Shown here: positions 25,328 to 33,799 of the stretch, piece after piece | Layout of the letters: each line of letters opens with the position of its first letter | Position numbering within the stretch: position 1 is the stretch's first letter | NCBI RefSeq assembly: GCF_003751225.1 | Contig: NZ_RJKE01000001.1 | Coordinates: 7,192,001 to 7,256,000 of the forward strand | From: Actinocorallia herbida | GTDB lineage: Bacteria; Actinomycetota; Actinomycetes; Streptosporangiales; Streptosporangiaceae | Length of the DNA stretch: 64,000 bases | Direction: 5' to 3' | Made by a program: the position numbers and the translations under genes | Notes under the pieces: generated by a model | Databases searched by the model: none | Seen by the model: the letters and a program-made list of their open reading frames with translations, nothing else | Told to the model about the DNA's origin: nothing

Positions 25328-26297
25328 TCGCCGGGCCGTCCCGCGCTACGTCGCGGGGCGGCTCGCCCAGGCCGCCGTGGTCGTGTGGGCGGCCTTCACC
25401 GTCGTGTTCGCGATCCAGCGGCTGGTGCCGGGCGATCCGGTGGAGCTGATGCTGAGCGGGCGCAACGGGTTCGAGGCCGTGCCGCCCGAGGACGTCGCCC
25501 GGGTCCGGGCCGAGCTGGGCTTCGACCGGCCGGTCGCGGTCCAGTACCTGGACGCCGCGGTCTCGGCGGTGCGCGGCGACTTCGGCGCCTCGATCCAGAC
25601 CGGGCGCCCGGTCGCGGCGATGCTCGCCGAGGCGCTGCCCGCCACCCTCACGCTCGGCCTGACCGCGCTCGCGCTGAGCGTGGCGGCCGGGACGCTGCTC
25701 GCGGTCGCCGCGAACCTGCCGCACGGCGGCGCGCTGCGGGCCCTGCCCGGACTCGCCGTCTCGCTGCCGTCCTTCCTCGTCGGGCTCGTGCTGATCCAGC
25801 TGTTCGCGCTGCGCTGGCCGCTGCTGCCGTCGCTCGGCGGGTCGGGGCTGCCCGGCCTGGTGCTGCCGGCCTGCACCCTGGCGATACCCGGCGCGGCCCT
25901 GGTCGCGCAGGTCCTCGGCCGGAGCCTGGCCGAAACGCTCCGCGAACCCTACTGCGAGACGCTGCGCGCGACCGGCGCCAGTACGGTCCGCGTGGTGCTG
26001 CGGCACGGGCTGCGCAACGCCGCGATCCCCGCCGTGACGGTCGCGGGCGTGCTCACCGGCGGGCTGATCGGCGGGGCCGTCGTGGTCGAGACGGTCTTCT
26101 CCCGGCAGGGGGTCGGCCGGATCGTCCAGTTCGCCGTCTCGACCCAGGACCTTCCGGTGGTCCAGGGCGTCGTGGTGGTCGCGGCGGTCGGGTTCGCGGG
26201 CGTGAACCTGGCGGTCGATCTGCTGTATCCGGTGCTCGACCCCCGGGTACGGACCGTGCGGAGGCCCTCCGGGGCGCTCAGGGCGGTGAAGGCATGA
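25311..26297 (+). CDS. ABC transporter permease, DppB-like
   Basis: This 328-residue inner-membrane subunit has six hydrophobic helices and the BPD_transp_1 domain. VFAIQRLVPGDPVELML at residues 30-46 is the N-terminal signature of the DppB/OppB branch, and the EAA-type loop ETLRATGASTVRVVLRHGLRNA (about 218-240), which contacts the ATPase, is present. The ATG at 25311 lies inside the end of the binding-protein gene. It pairs with the DppC-like permease, whose start overlaps its stop in an ATGA. Confidence 0.92.
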   Translation: MSSSPDRRAVPRYVAGRLAQAAVVVWAAFTVVFAIQRLVPGDPVELMLSGRNGFEAVPPEDVARVRAELGFDRPVAVQYLDAAVSAVRGDFGASIQTGRPVAAMLAEALPATLTLGLTALALSVAAGTLLAVAANLPHGGALRALPGLAVSLPSFLVGLVLIQLFALRWPLLPSLGGSGLPGLVLPACTLAIPGAALVAQVLGRSLAETLREPYCETLRATGASTVRVVLRHGLRNAAIPAVTVAGVLTGGLIGGAVVVETVFSRQGVGRIVQFAVSTQDLPVVQGVVVVAAVGFAGVNLAVDLLYPVLDPRVRTVRRPSGALRAVKA

Positions 26298-27091
26298 GGC
26301 GGCCAGGCACCCTTCTCGCGGTGGCGGTCCTGCTGCTCGTCGCGGGCTGGACCGTCCGGCCCGGCTGGTTCACCGGGCAGAGCGCCGTCGAGGGCACCGG
26401 GGCCGAGCGGTTCCGCCCGCCGGGCCCCCGGCACTTGTTCGGCACCGACCAGCTCGGCCGCGACGTGTTCGCGCGCGTCGTCCACGGGACCGCGCCGTCC
26501 GTGCAGGCCGCCGTCCTGGCGATCGCGCTGGGGCTGTCCGTCGGGGTGGCGCTCGGGCTGCTCGCCGGGTTCTTCGGCGGCCTGCCCGAGACGCTCGTCA
26601 TGCGCGCCGTGGAGATCCCGCTGTCGATCCCGCCGGTGCTGCTGTCGCTCACCGTCATCAGCGTCCTCGGGTTCGGGACGGCGGAGATCGGCCTGGCCGT
26701 GGGCGTCACCGGGATCGCGACGTTCGCGCGGGTCACCCGCGCCCGCGTCCTCCAGGTCCGGACGTCCCCGCACGTCGAGGCCGCGAGGCTTTCCGGGGGC
26801 GGGCCGACGCGGATCCTGCTCCGGCACGTGCTCCCGTTCACCGCCGGGCCCGTCCTCGCGCTCGCCGCGCTGGACTTCGGCCTGGTCGTCCTCGCCGTCT
26901 CCTCGCTCGGATTCCTCGGGTACGGCGCGCCGCCGCCCGCCCCCGAGTGGGGCGCGCTGGTCGCGGGCGGGCGCGACCACCTCGCGACCGCCTGGTGGCT
27001 GACCGTCCTGCCCGGACTGACGGTCGCGGCCGTGGTGGTGGCCGCGGGCCGTGTCTCCCGGGCGCTGCAGGACGGGGGGCGGGCGGCATGA
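26294..27091 (+). CDS. ABC transporter permease, DppC-like
   Basis: The 265-residue second permease has the DppC/OppC signature HLFGTDQLGRDVFARVVHG (about residues 48-66) and the EAA loop EAARLSGGGPTRILLRHVLP (about 163-182). It is somewhat shorter than usual at the N terminus, with one helix before the conserved domain. Start overlap (ATGA) with the upstream permease and with the next ATPase gene shows tight translational coupling. Confidence 0.92.
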   Translation: MRRPGTLLAVAVLLLVAGWTVRPGWFTGQSAVEGTGAERFRPPGPRHLFGTDQLGRDVFARVVHGTAPSVQAAVLAIALGLSVGVALGLLAGFFGGLPETLVMRAVEIPLSIPPVLLSLTVISVLGFGTAEIGLAVGVTGIATFARVTRARVLQVRTSPHVEAARLSGGGPTRILLRHVLPFTAGPVLALAALDFGLVVLAVSSLGFLGYGAPPPAPEWGALVAGGRDHLATAWWLTVLPGLTVAAVVVAAGRVSRALQDGGRAA

Positions 27092-28767
27092 GCGCGCTCC
27101 TCACCGTCCGCGGGCTGCGGGTCTCCTACCCGGGCGCCGAAGCCGTCGCGGGCATCGATCTGACGGTCGAGGCCGGGCGGATCACCGCGCTGGTCGGCGA
27201 ATCCGGCTCCGGGAAGAGCACCCTCGCGCACACCGTCCTGGGGCTGCTGCCGCCGAGCGCGCGGATGAGCGCGGACGCCCTGGAGTTCGAGGGCCGCGAC
27301 CTCACCCGGCTCACCGAACGCGGCTGGCGGCGGATCCGGGGCCGGTACATCGCACTGATCCCGCAGGATCCCGCCGTCGCGCTCGACCCCGTGCAGCGGG
27401 TGGGCCGGCAGGTCGCGCAGGTGCTGCGGCTGCACGGCCTGGCGCGCGGCCGGGCGGCTCGCGAGCAGGCCGTCGAGCTGCTGGACCGGGCAGGGCTGCC
27501 GGACGCCGCCCGCAGGGCCCGGCAGTACCCGCACGAGCTGTCCGGCGGGATGCGCCAGCGCGTCCTCATCGCGGTCGCCACGGCGGCCCGGCCCCGGCTG
27601 CTCGTCGCCGACGAGCCCACCTCGGCGCTCGACGTCACCGTCCAGCGCCGCATCCTCGACCAGCTCGAAGAGCTCGTGGACTCGACCGGCATCGCCGTCC
27701 TCCTGGTGACGCACGACCTGGCCGTGGTCGCCGACCGCGCCCACCGCACCGCCGTCATGGCGGCCGGGCGCCTCGTCGAGTCCGGCCCGACCGCACGGGT
27801 GCTGGCCGCCCCCTCCCACCCCCACACCCGCGCCCTCCTCGCCGACGCCCCCGCCCTGCGCCCGTCGGCGGCGCTCCGGCCGGCAGAGCCTGAACGCACG
27901 GAGGCGGTAGTGCGGCTCGCGGTCACAGAACGGGAGCAGCCGGGCACGGGGATCTCCCGTGACGGCGATGGATCGGCGGAGCCGCTGGTGGTCGTCAGCG
28001 GGCTGCGCAAGGAGTTCGGCGGGAGGACCGCGATCGATGGGGTCGGCTTCACGGTCGAGCGCGGGAGCGCGCTGGGGCTGGTCGGCGAGTCCGGGTCGGG
28101 CAAGACGACGACGGGGCGGATCGTCGTCGGGCTGGCGCGGCCCACGGCCGGGACGGTGCGGGTCGGCGGTATCGAGGTGGGCGGGCTCGACCGGGCCGGG
28201 CTGCGCGAGCTGCACCGGCGGGTCCAGCTCGTCTACCAGAACCCGTACGCGTCGCTGAACCCGAGGATGACGGTGGCGGAGATCGTCGCCGAGCCGCTGG
28301 CCGGCTTCGCGACGGTGCCACGGCCCGGCCGCCCCGCCGAGGTGCGGCGGCTGCTCGACGCGGTCGCGCTGCCCGCCGCGCTGGCCGGGCGCAGGCCCGG
28401 CGAGCTGTCGGGCGGCCAGCGGCAGCGGGTCGCGATCGCGCGGGCGCTCGCGCCCGGCCCCGCGCTGCTGGTCTGCGACGAGCCGGTGTCCGCGCTCGAC
28501 GCGACGGTCCAGGCCCGGGTCCTCGACCTGCTCGCCGAGCTGCGCCGCGACCTCGGCCTCACCTATCTGTTCATCTCGCACGACCTCGCCGTGGTCCGGC
28601 AGGTCTGCGACCGGGTCGCGGTGATGCGGGAGGGCCGGATCGTCGAATCCGGGCTCGCCGACCGCGTGTTCACCGCACCGAAGCACCCCTACACGCGGGA
28701 ACTGCTCGCCGCCGTCCCCGGCGGCCGGGCCCGCGACGATCTCATGAAGGACGTGACATGGAGCTAG
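27088..28767 (+). CDS. Fused double ATPase of a dipeptide/nickel-type ABC transporter (DppD-DppF)
   Basis: The 559-residue cytoplasmic protein joins two ABC ATPases. Domain 1 has GESGSGKST, signature LSGGMRQR and Walker B LLVADEPTSALD; domain 2 has GESGSGKTTTG, LSGGQRQR and LLVCDEPVSALD. A Pro-rich linker around residues 260-300 joins them. Both halves keep the catalytic Glu and switch His (LLVTHDLAV and FISHDLAV), so both sites should be active. One chain thus serves the two permeases as a complete motor. The gene overlaps its upstream neighbour by 4 bases and the next gene by 10. Confidence 0.94.
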   Translation: MSALLTVRGLRVSYPGAEAVAGIDLTVEAGRITALVGESGSGKSTLAHTVLGLLPPSARMSADALEFEGRDLTRLTERGWRRIRGRYIALIPQDPAVALDPVQRVGRQVAQVLRLHGLARGRAAREQAVELLDRAGLPDAARRARQYPHELSGGMRQRVLIAVATAARPRLLVADEPTSALDVTVQRRILDQLEELVDSTGIAVLLVTHDLAVVADRAHRTAVMAAGRLVESGPTARVLAAPSHPHTRALLADAPALRPSAALRPAEPERTEAVVRLAVTEREQPGTGISRDGDGSAEPLVVVSGLRKEFGGRTAIDGVGFTVERGSALGLVGESGSGKTTTGRIVVGLARPTAGTVRVGGIEVGGLDRAGLRELHRRVQLVYQNPYASLNPRMTVAEIVAEPLAGFATVPRPGRPAEVRRLLDAVALPAALAGRRPGELSGGQRQRVAIARALAPGPALLVCDEPVSALDATVQARVLDLLAELRRDLGLTYLFISHDLAVVRQVCDRVAVMREGRIVESGLADRVFTAPKHPYTRELLAAVPGGRARDDLMKDVTWS

Positions 28768-29774
28768 GGCTCATCACCTTCGGCAGCCTGCTGCCCGACC
28801 CGCACACCGGTGCCACCGCGAGCCAGCACGCGCGGATCGAGGACGTGATCCGCGGCGGGCGCGACGCCGAGGAGTTCGGCTTCTCCTGGTACGCCGTCGG
28901 CGAGCACCACTTCGGGGACCGGGACGTCATCTCCTCCCCCGCCCTGGTGCTGGCCGCCCTCGCCCGGGAGACCTCCACGATCCGGCTGGCGACCGGCACC
29001 ACGCTGGTCGCCAACCGCGACCCGGTGCTCGTCGCCGAGGACTACGCCACGCTCGACCTCCTGTCGGGCGGGCGGCTGGAGATCGTCGCGGGCGGCTCGT
29101 TCTTCCCCGAGCCCTACCGGGTGTTCGGCCAGGAGCCGGAGAGCAAGGCCGCCCGCAAGCGCGAGAACGTCGAACTGCTGCTGCGGCTGTGGACCGAGGA
29201 GCGCGTCACCTGGTCGGGGAGCTTCCGGCCGCCGCTGGAGGACGTCCGGCTCCAGCCGCGGCTCTTCCAGGACCGCCCGCCGCTGTGGATGAGCGGCGGC
29301 ACCGGCCTCGAGTCGGTGGAGCTCGCCGCCGAGCACGGCCTGCCGCTGATCCTCGGCACGACCGCGCGGCCCGCCGCCGACTTCGTCCCGGTCTTCGACG
29401 CCTACCGGGATCGGGCCCGCGAACGCGGCGGAGCTCCTGGACGGCTCGGCGCGGCGAGCCACGTGTTCGTCGCCGAGACCTCCCAGCGAGCCCGCGCGGT
29501 GTGGCGGGAGTACGTCGAGGCCTACGTGAACGTGCCGGGCTCGCCGGTGCGCGACTTCGACTTCGACGCCTACGTCGGCCCGGACGGCCCCGCCCTGTGC
29601 GGCTCCCCCGACGAGGTCGTCGACCGGCTCGGCCGGCTCCGCGAGCAGTGGGGCCACGACCTCCACCTTCTCGCGGTCGACATCGGCGGCCTCCCCTACG
29701 ACCTCGTGCGCGACACCGCCGAACTGCTCGGCGACCAGGTGCTGCCGCAGGTGCGGGGGCTGGCGCGTGCTTGA
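28758..29774 (+). CDS. Luciferase-like (LLM class) flavin-dependent oxidoreductase
   Basis: The 338-residue product has the bacterial luciferase-like TIM-barrel fold. The pattern EEFGFSWYAVGEHHFGDRDVIS (about residues 37-58) with EHH is typical of the FMN-dependent luciferase-like group, followed by TIRLATGTTLVANRDPVLVAEDYATLD and GRLEIVAGGSF. Members oxidise alkanesulfonates, chelators, terpenoids or cyclic ketones using reduced flavin. Its position behind an uptake system suggests it acts on the imported compound. It overlaps the ATPase gene by 10 bases and the next by 8. Confidence 0.9.
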   Translation: MELGLITFGSLLPDPHTGATASQHARIEDVIRGGRDAEEFGFSWYAVGEHHFGDRDVISSPALVLAALARETSTIRLATGTTLVANRDPVLVAEDYATLDLLSGGRLEIVAGGSFFPEPYRVFGQEPESKAARKRENVELLLRLWTEERVTWSGSFRPPLEDVRLQPRLFQDRPPLWMSGGTGLESVELAAEHGLPLILGTTARPAADFVPVFDAYRDRARERGGAPGRLGAASHVFVAETSQRARAVWREYVEAYVNVPGSPVRDFDFDAYVGPDGPALCGSPDEVVDRLGRLREQWGHDLHLLAVDIGGLPYDLVRDTAELLGDQVLPQVRGLARA

Positions 29775-30153
29775 CGCCGACGTCCGCGAACTCGCCCAGG
29801 CCAGGACCCTCGCGATCCTCACGACCCTGATGCCCGACGGCGGGCCGCAGAGCAGCGCGGTCTGGCCGCACGCCGACGCCGAGCACCTGCTGGTCACCAC
29901 CGGCACCGCGCGGCGCAAGTACCGCAACGTCGCGGCGGACCCGCGGGTGGCGCTGCTCCTGCTCGACGGCGTCGACCCGCGCCGCTACATCGAGGTCCGC
30001 GGCCGGGTCGTCGACCTGGTGACCGGTGAGGCCGCGCTCGCCGTGGCCCGCACCGCCTTCACCAAGTGGACGGGCTCCGACGTCGTCCGGCCGACCGACG
30101 GCGAACGCGTGCTGCTGCGCATCCTCCCCGACCGCGTGTACCGGAAGGACTGA
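29767..30153 (+). CDS. PPOX-class F420/flavin-binding oxidoreductase
   Basis: The 128-residue product is a split-barrel protein of the PPOX/FDOR-B type, with ARTLAILTTLMPDGGPQSSAVW at the start and RRKYRNVAADPRVALLLLD in the cofactor region; these features are typical of F420-binding members. It could reduce an intermediate, or supply reduced cofactor to the luciferase-like enzymes on either side. The GTG at 29767 overlaps the preceding stop by 8 bases. Confidence 0.87.
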   Translation: MLDADVRELAQARTLAILTTLMPDGGPQSSAVWPHADAEHLLVTTGTARRKYRNVAADPRVALLLLDGVDPRRYIEVRGRVVDLVTGEAALAVARTAFTKWTGSDVVRPTDGERVLLRILPDRVYRKD

Positions 30154-30155
30154 CC

Positions 30156-31004
30156 TTGCCCGAGCTGCCCCCTGTCGTCGCGGCCGACGACCCGATCGTC
30201 TCCGCCGGACGCCTCGCCGACGTGCGCTGGTACCTGGACGGGAGCGACGGCCATGCCGCCTACCTCGCCGGGCACATCCCCGGCGCGGTCTGGGTCGACC
30301 TCGACACCGTCCTCGCAGGCCCGCCCACCGAGGCGGGCGGCAGGCACCCGCTGCCCTCCCCCGAGGCGTTCGCCGAGTCCCTCGGCGCGCTCGGGTTCGA
30401 CGACCGGACGCCCGTCATCGCCTACGACGACGCGGGCGGCGGCTACGCGGCCCGTCTCGTCTGGCTGCTGCGGCGCATCGGGGCGCCCGCCGCGCTCCTC
30501 GACGGCGGCCTCGCCGCTTGGCCGGGCGCCCTCGCCACCGGCGAGGAGACCCTCGCGCCCGCCGTCCGGACCGCCGTGCCCTGGCCCCGGTCGGCGCTGC
30601 GCGACGCCGACGAGGTGGCCGAGGCCGTCCGGACCGGGAGCGCCGTCGTCCTGGACGCGCGCGCCGCCGACCGCTACTCGGGCGCGGCGGTCCTGCCCTC
30701 GGACGCGCGGTCCGGGCACATCCCGGGCGCGCGGAACGCGCCGTGGGCCGCCAACCTCGACGAGGACGGGCGCTTCCACGCCCCGGACGTCCTGCGGTCC
30801 CGCTTCGACGCGGCCGGGATCGCGGCGGACACCGACGTCATCGTCTACTGCGGCAGCGGCGTCACCGCCTGCCACGACCTGCTGGCGCTGGAACGCGCCG
30901 GCCTCACCTCCACCGCGCTCTACCCCGGTTCGTGGTCGGCCTGGTCGGCCGACCTGAGCCGTGCCGTCACCACGTCCACCGATTCCACGCAGGGGGAACC
31001 ATGA
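30156..31004 (+). CDS. Two-domain sulfurtransferase, mercaptopyruvate type (SseA-like)
   Basis: The 282-residue protein has two rhodanese domains. The N-terminal one (about residues 15-130) lacks the catalytic Cys; the C-terminal one has YCGSGVTACHD with Cys near 232. The loop CGSGVTA is that of 3-mercaptopyruvate sulfurtransferase, while thiosulfate sulfurtransferases usually have CRKGVT. It transfers sulfane sulfur to an acceptor such as cyanide or thioredoxin. The start is taken as TTG at 30156, since GGAAGGA lies about seven bases upstream and it follows the previous stop directly. Its presence hints that the operon substrate contains sulfur. Confidence 0.85.
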   Translation: MPELPPVVAADDPIVSAGRLADVRWYLDGSDGHAAYLAGHIPGAVWVDLDTVLAGPPTEAGGRHPLPSPEAFAESLGALGFDDRTPVIAYDDAGGGYAARLVWLLRRIGAPAALLDGGLAAWPGALATGEETLAPAVRTAVPWPRSALRDADEVAEAVRTGSAVVLDARAADRYSGAAVLPSDARSGHIPGARNAPWAANLDEDGRFHAPDVLRSRFDAAGIAADTDVIVYCGSGVTACHDLLALERAGLTSTALYPGSWSAWSADLSRAVTTSTDSTQGEP

Positions 31005-31882
31005 GCTCCATCCTCGGGCAGCGGCTCGTCTTCGGCGCGGGCGGCGCCGTCGCCGGCCTGACCGCCGCCGCGACCCTCGACCTCGCCCGCAGCGCCGACG
31101 AACTCGGCTTCGACCTGTTCACGCTGAGCGACCACCTGCACAGCACCAGGCCCACGGTCGAGCCGCTGACCGCGCTCGCCGCCATCGCGGCGCGCACCGA
31201 GCGGATCGAGATCGGCACGAACGTCCTCGGCCTGCCCTACCGGAACCCCGCCGTGCTCGCCAAGACCGCCGAGACCCTCGACGCGATCTCCGGGGGACGC
31301 TTCGTCCTCGGCCTCGGCGGCGGCGGTTTCGACGAGGAGTTCACCGCCTTCGGCCTCACCGAGCGCACCCCCGGCGGCAAGATCGACGCCCAGCGCGAGG
31401 CCGTCGGGATCATGCGCGACCTGTGGGCGGGCGGCCCCGGCGACCTGGACGGCGCCCACTTCACCGTGCGCGGCGCCCGCATCGACCCGCTGCCCGCCCA
31501 CCCGATCCCGATCTGGCTGGGCTCGTACGGCCCCCGCGCCTTGGCCCTCACCGGCGAACTCGCCGACGGCTGGCTGCCCTCGATGGGCCGGATCGGCCTC
31601 ACCGAAGCCGTGGCCCGCCGTGCCCGCGTCCACGCCGCCGCCGAGAAGGCGGGCCGCGACCCCTCCGCCCTCACCTGCGCGACCAATCTCCTGGTCCGCG
31701 TCGACCCGTCCCGCACCCCCACCCCGGAACTCGTCGCGGGGACGCCCCGCGCCGTCGCCGGCCAGCTGATCGAGATCGCCAGGGCGGGCTTCACCGCCCA
31801 GCTCCTCAGCCTCCCCACGGTCGCCGACCAGGAACTCGTCGCCAAGGAGGTCCTGCCCCGCGTCCGCGATCATCTGGCCTGA
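31001..31882 (+). CDS. F420-type luciferase-like oxidoreductase
   Basis: This 293-residue protein is a second luciferase-like barrel, distinct from the first in this operon. LFTLSDHLHSTRPTVEPLTALAA replaces the EHH pattern, and RIEIGTNVLGLPYRNPAVLAKTAETLD and GRFVLGLGGGGFDEEF are typical of the F420-dependent branch (glucose-6-phosphate dehydrogenase/mer-like). AGGGGGAACC precedes the ATG at 31001, which overlaps the sulfurtransferase stop. It is the last gene of the operon; two strong hairpins follow. Confidence 0.9.
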   Translation: MSSILGQRLVFGAGGAVAGLTAAATLDLARSADELGFDLFTLSDHLHSTRPTVEPLTALAAIAARTERIEIGTNVLGLPYRNPAVLAKTAETLDAISGGRFVLGLGGGGFDEEFTAFGLTERTPGGKIDAQREAVGIMRDLWAGGPGDLDGAHFTVRGARIDPLPAHPIPIWLGSYGPRALALTGELADGWLPSMGRIGLTEAVARRARVHAAAEKAGRDPSALTCATNLLVRVDPSRTPTPELVAGTPRAVAGQLIEIARAGFTAQLLSLPTVADQELVAKEVLPRVRDHLA

Positions 31883-31888
31883 GCCGTC

Positions 31889-31920
31889 CCCGCCCTCCGC
31901 CCGGCGGCGGAGGGCGGGGA
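31889..31920 (+). terminator. Terminator of the uptake operon
   Basis: A perfect 14-bp stem (31889-31902 with 31907-31920) with a 4-base loop begins seven bases after the last stop codon of the operon. Confidence 0.8.
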
Positions 31921-31926
31921 AAGCAC

Positions 31927-31970
31927 GCAGCCCTTCTCCTCGACGAGGGGCGCGAGGAGAAGGGCTGCGG
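31927..31970 (-). terminator. Second, longer hairpin between convergent genes
   Basis: A perfect 17-bp stem (31927-31943 with 31954-31970) with a 10-base loop lies 14 bases past the DUF3817 stop. With the neighbouring hairpin it would separate the two convergent units. Confidence 0.75.
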
Positions 31971-31984
31971 GAGGAGCGGAGGCG

Positions 31985-32308
31985 TCAGGCCTTGGCGACG
32001 CCCTGGGTGGCGAGGGTCTCGCGGGCTTCGGCGACGATCTTGCGCTCGATGAAGAAGGCGAGGAAGGGGATGAGGCCGGCGGAGACCATGACGGCCATCT
32101 TCTTGAGGGGCCACCCGGCCTTGCTGTAGAGGTCGAACGAGATGGCCAGGTAGACCATGTACAGGAAGCCGTGGATCGGGGAGATGATCCCGGACGGGCC
32201 TGGGTTGTCCCAGATGTAGCGCAGCGGCACGGCCACGAAGCACAGCAGGAGCAGCATGATGCCGACGAGGGTCGCGAGCACGCGATACCGGGTGATGGCC
32301 GCTTCCAC
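31985..32308 (-). CDS. DUF3817 family small membrane protein
   Basis: The 107-residue product has three hydrophobic helices (about residues 8-30, 42-60 and 68-88) and the DUF3817 signature region VPLRYIWDNPGPSGIISPIHGFLYMVYL. The family is widespread in actinobacteria and of unknown function; some members sit near MFS or glycosyltransferase genes. GGGAAACCC before the ATG gives a modest ribosome-binding site. The stop of the upstream gene lies 12 bases away, so the two small membrane proteins are cotranscribed. Confidence 0.88.
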   Translation of the reverse strand: MEAAITRYRVLATLVGIMLLLLCFVAVPLRYIWDNPGPSGIISPIHGFLYMVYLAISFDLYSKAGWPLKKMAVMVSAGLIPFLAFFIERKIVAEARETLATQGVAKA

Positions 32309-32320
32309 AGGGTTTCCCTT

Positions 32321-32683
32321 CTAGCGCCGGTTCTGCGCGGCGAGCCGGGCGAGGCGACGGTTGTAGGCCGCCAGCTCGGGGTTCTCCGCTTCGGCTTCCT
32401 TGATCAGTTGAGCTTCGGTGAGGACACGGACGGGGACGGCGGGGGCTGCATTGGGGTCCACCGGGGGGGCCTTGGCCGCCTTGAGCTCGTCGCGGATCAT
32501 CTTGATCCACATGACGATGACGAATCCCGCGAACACGGGCCACTCGAAGGTGTAGCCCCAGCTTCGCGCGTTGCCCGCCTGCGCCCGCTCGAACTGCCAC
32601 CAACCGAACGCCAGGAACGCGAAGAACAGCACGATCGCGATGAGGTGGATGCCCAGCCAGCCGGGTGTGAAGAACCGTTTCAC
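32321..32683 (-). CDS. Small membrane protein of unknown function, conserved-looking
   Basis: The 120-residue product has two hydrophobic segments (about residues 9-27 and 46-61) followed by a charged, Ala/Pro-rich cytoplasmic tail with a LTEAQLIKEAEAENPELAAYN helix. The GWWQFERAQAGNARSW stretch after helix 1 is the kind of motif seen at the start of SURF1-like actinobacterial membrane proteins, but the rest of SURF1 is missing. I assign no function. It is the first gene of a pair with the DUF3817 gene. Confidence 0.75.
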   Translation of the reverse strand: MKRFFTPGWLGIHLIAIVLFFAFLAFGWWQFERAQAGNARSWGYTFEWPVFAGFVIVMWIKMIRDELKAAKAPPVDPNAAPAVPVRVLTEAQLIKEAEAENPELAAYNRRLARLAAQNRR

Positions 32684-32713
32684 GTCCCTGACACTACCGC
32701 CGCTCCGGCGCGA

Positions 32714-33799
32714 TCAGTCCCCGCCCCCGCCGTGGACGTCCAGGAGGCCGCGCACCGCCGTCTTCCAGGGGTAACGCTCGGCTTGCGCGCGGGCGGCGGC
32801 CCGCCTTTGGGCTGCGGGGACGGCGAGCAGCCGGGCGACCGCGGCGGCGAAGGCCGCGCCGTGGGCGGGCACCGCCTCCCCCGCGCCGGGGGCCATCAGC
32901 TCCGGGGTCGCGCCGGAGTCTGCGCACACCACGGGGGTGCCGCAGGCGAGGGCCTCCAGCACGGCGAGGCCGAAGGACTCCACCGGGCAGGTGGCGAGCG
33001 CCACATCGGCGGTCGCCAGGAGCCGTGCCACCTCCGCGCGCACGCCGAGGTGCCCGTGGAACTCCACGGGCAGCCCCTTCGACGCGCGGCGCATCGCCGG
33101 GCCGAGGGCGCCGTCGCCGATCACGTCGAGCCGCGCGTCATGGCCCTGGGCGAGCAGTTCCCGCAGGGCCGCCAGCGCCAGCCCCGGGTGCTTCTCCTTG
33201 GACAGCCGCCCGAGGAGCACGAGGCGGACCCCTTCATGCGGGGGTGTGGGCCGGGGCCGGAAGGTGTCCAGGTCGACGCCGAGCGGGACCAGCGCGACGG
33301 ACGGGGCGCCGATCCTGCGGAACTCGGCGGCGGAGAACTCCGAGGTGGCCACGACGGTGTCGAAGGCTCCGGCGAGCCTTCTGTTCCAGAGGTCGGCCCC
33401 CTTGTCGAGGGCCACCCAGGACGGGACGCGGGGGGCGAGGATCGCGTCGAGCCTCTCGTGCGAGAACAGCACGGAGCGGATCCCCCTCCGACGCGCCCAC
33501 CGGCCCGCGACGGTGAGGGTCGCCTTGTCGGAGACCTCCACGGAATCGGGCCCGATCTCCGCGAGGGCGCGCAGGACGGGGCGCGGGTCCAGGACGAGCC
33601 GGTAGCCGGGCGCCACGGACGGCCCGGGCACGGTGATCACGGTGCCGGACTCGGTCTCCCGGCGGCTCCTCCCGGGCCCCGGCAGCACGAGGAACCTTTC
33701 GTGCCCCGCCTTGGCGTATCCCCTGCCGAGTTCGTCCACGGCGGTGCGCAGCCCTCCGGAGACGGGACTGTAGAGGTTGGCGAGCTGGACGATCCTCAT
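32714..33799 (-). CDS. GT4-family glycosyltransferase
   Basis: The 361-residue protein has the GT-B fold of family 4 retaining glycosyltransferases. VQLANLYSPVSGGLRTAVDELG at the start forms the acceptor-side Gly-rich loop, LVLLGRLSKEKHPGLALAAL begins the C-terminal domain (about residue 200), and ESFGLAVLEALACGTPVV (about 285-302) is the EX7E nucleotide-sugar motif. The sugar donor is probably GDP-mannose or UDP-glucose, but this is inferred. The ATG at 33799 overlaps the stop of the DUF2334 gene, and the locus as a whole suggests cell-envelope glycolipid or glycan work. Confidence 0.9.
   Translation of the reverse strand: MRIVQLANLYSPVSGGLRTAVDELGRGYAKAGHERFLVLPGPGRSRRETESGTVITVPGPSVAPGYRLVLDPRPVLRALAEIGPDSVEVSDKATLTVAGRWARRRGIRSVLFSHERLDAILAPRVPSWVALDKGADLWNRRLAGAFDTVVATSEFSAAEFRRIGAPSVALVPLGVDLDTFRPRPTPPHEGVRLVLLGRLSKEKHPGLALAALRELLAQGHDARLDVIGDGALGPAMRRASKGLPVEFHGHLGVRAEVARLLATADVALATCPVESFGLAVLEALACGTPVVCADSGATPELMAPGAGEAVPAHGAAFAAAVARLLAVPAAQRRAAARAQAERYPWKTAVRGLLDVHGGGGD

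Noticed and set aside
26278-28686. Open frame of 802 codons on the minus strand over the permease and ATPase genes
   Set aside because: The plus-strand genes carry all ABC motifs; the minus frame is a GC-rich mirror with no domain.
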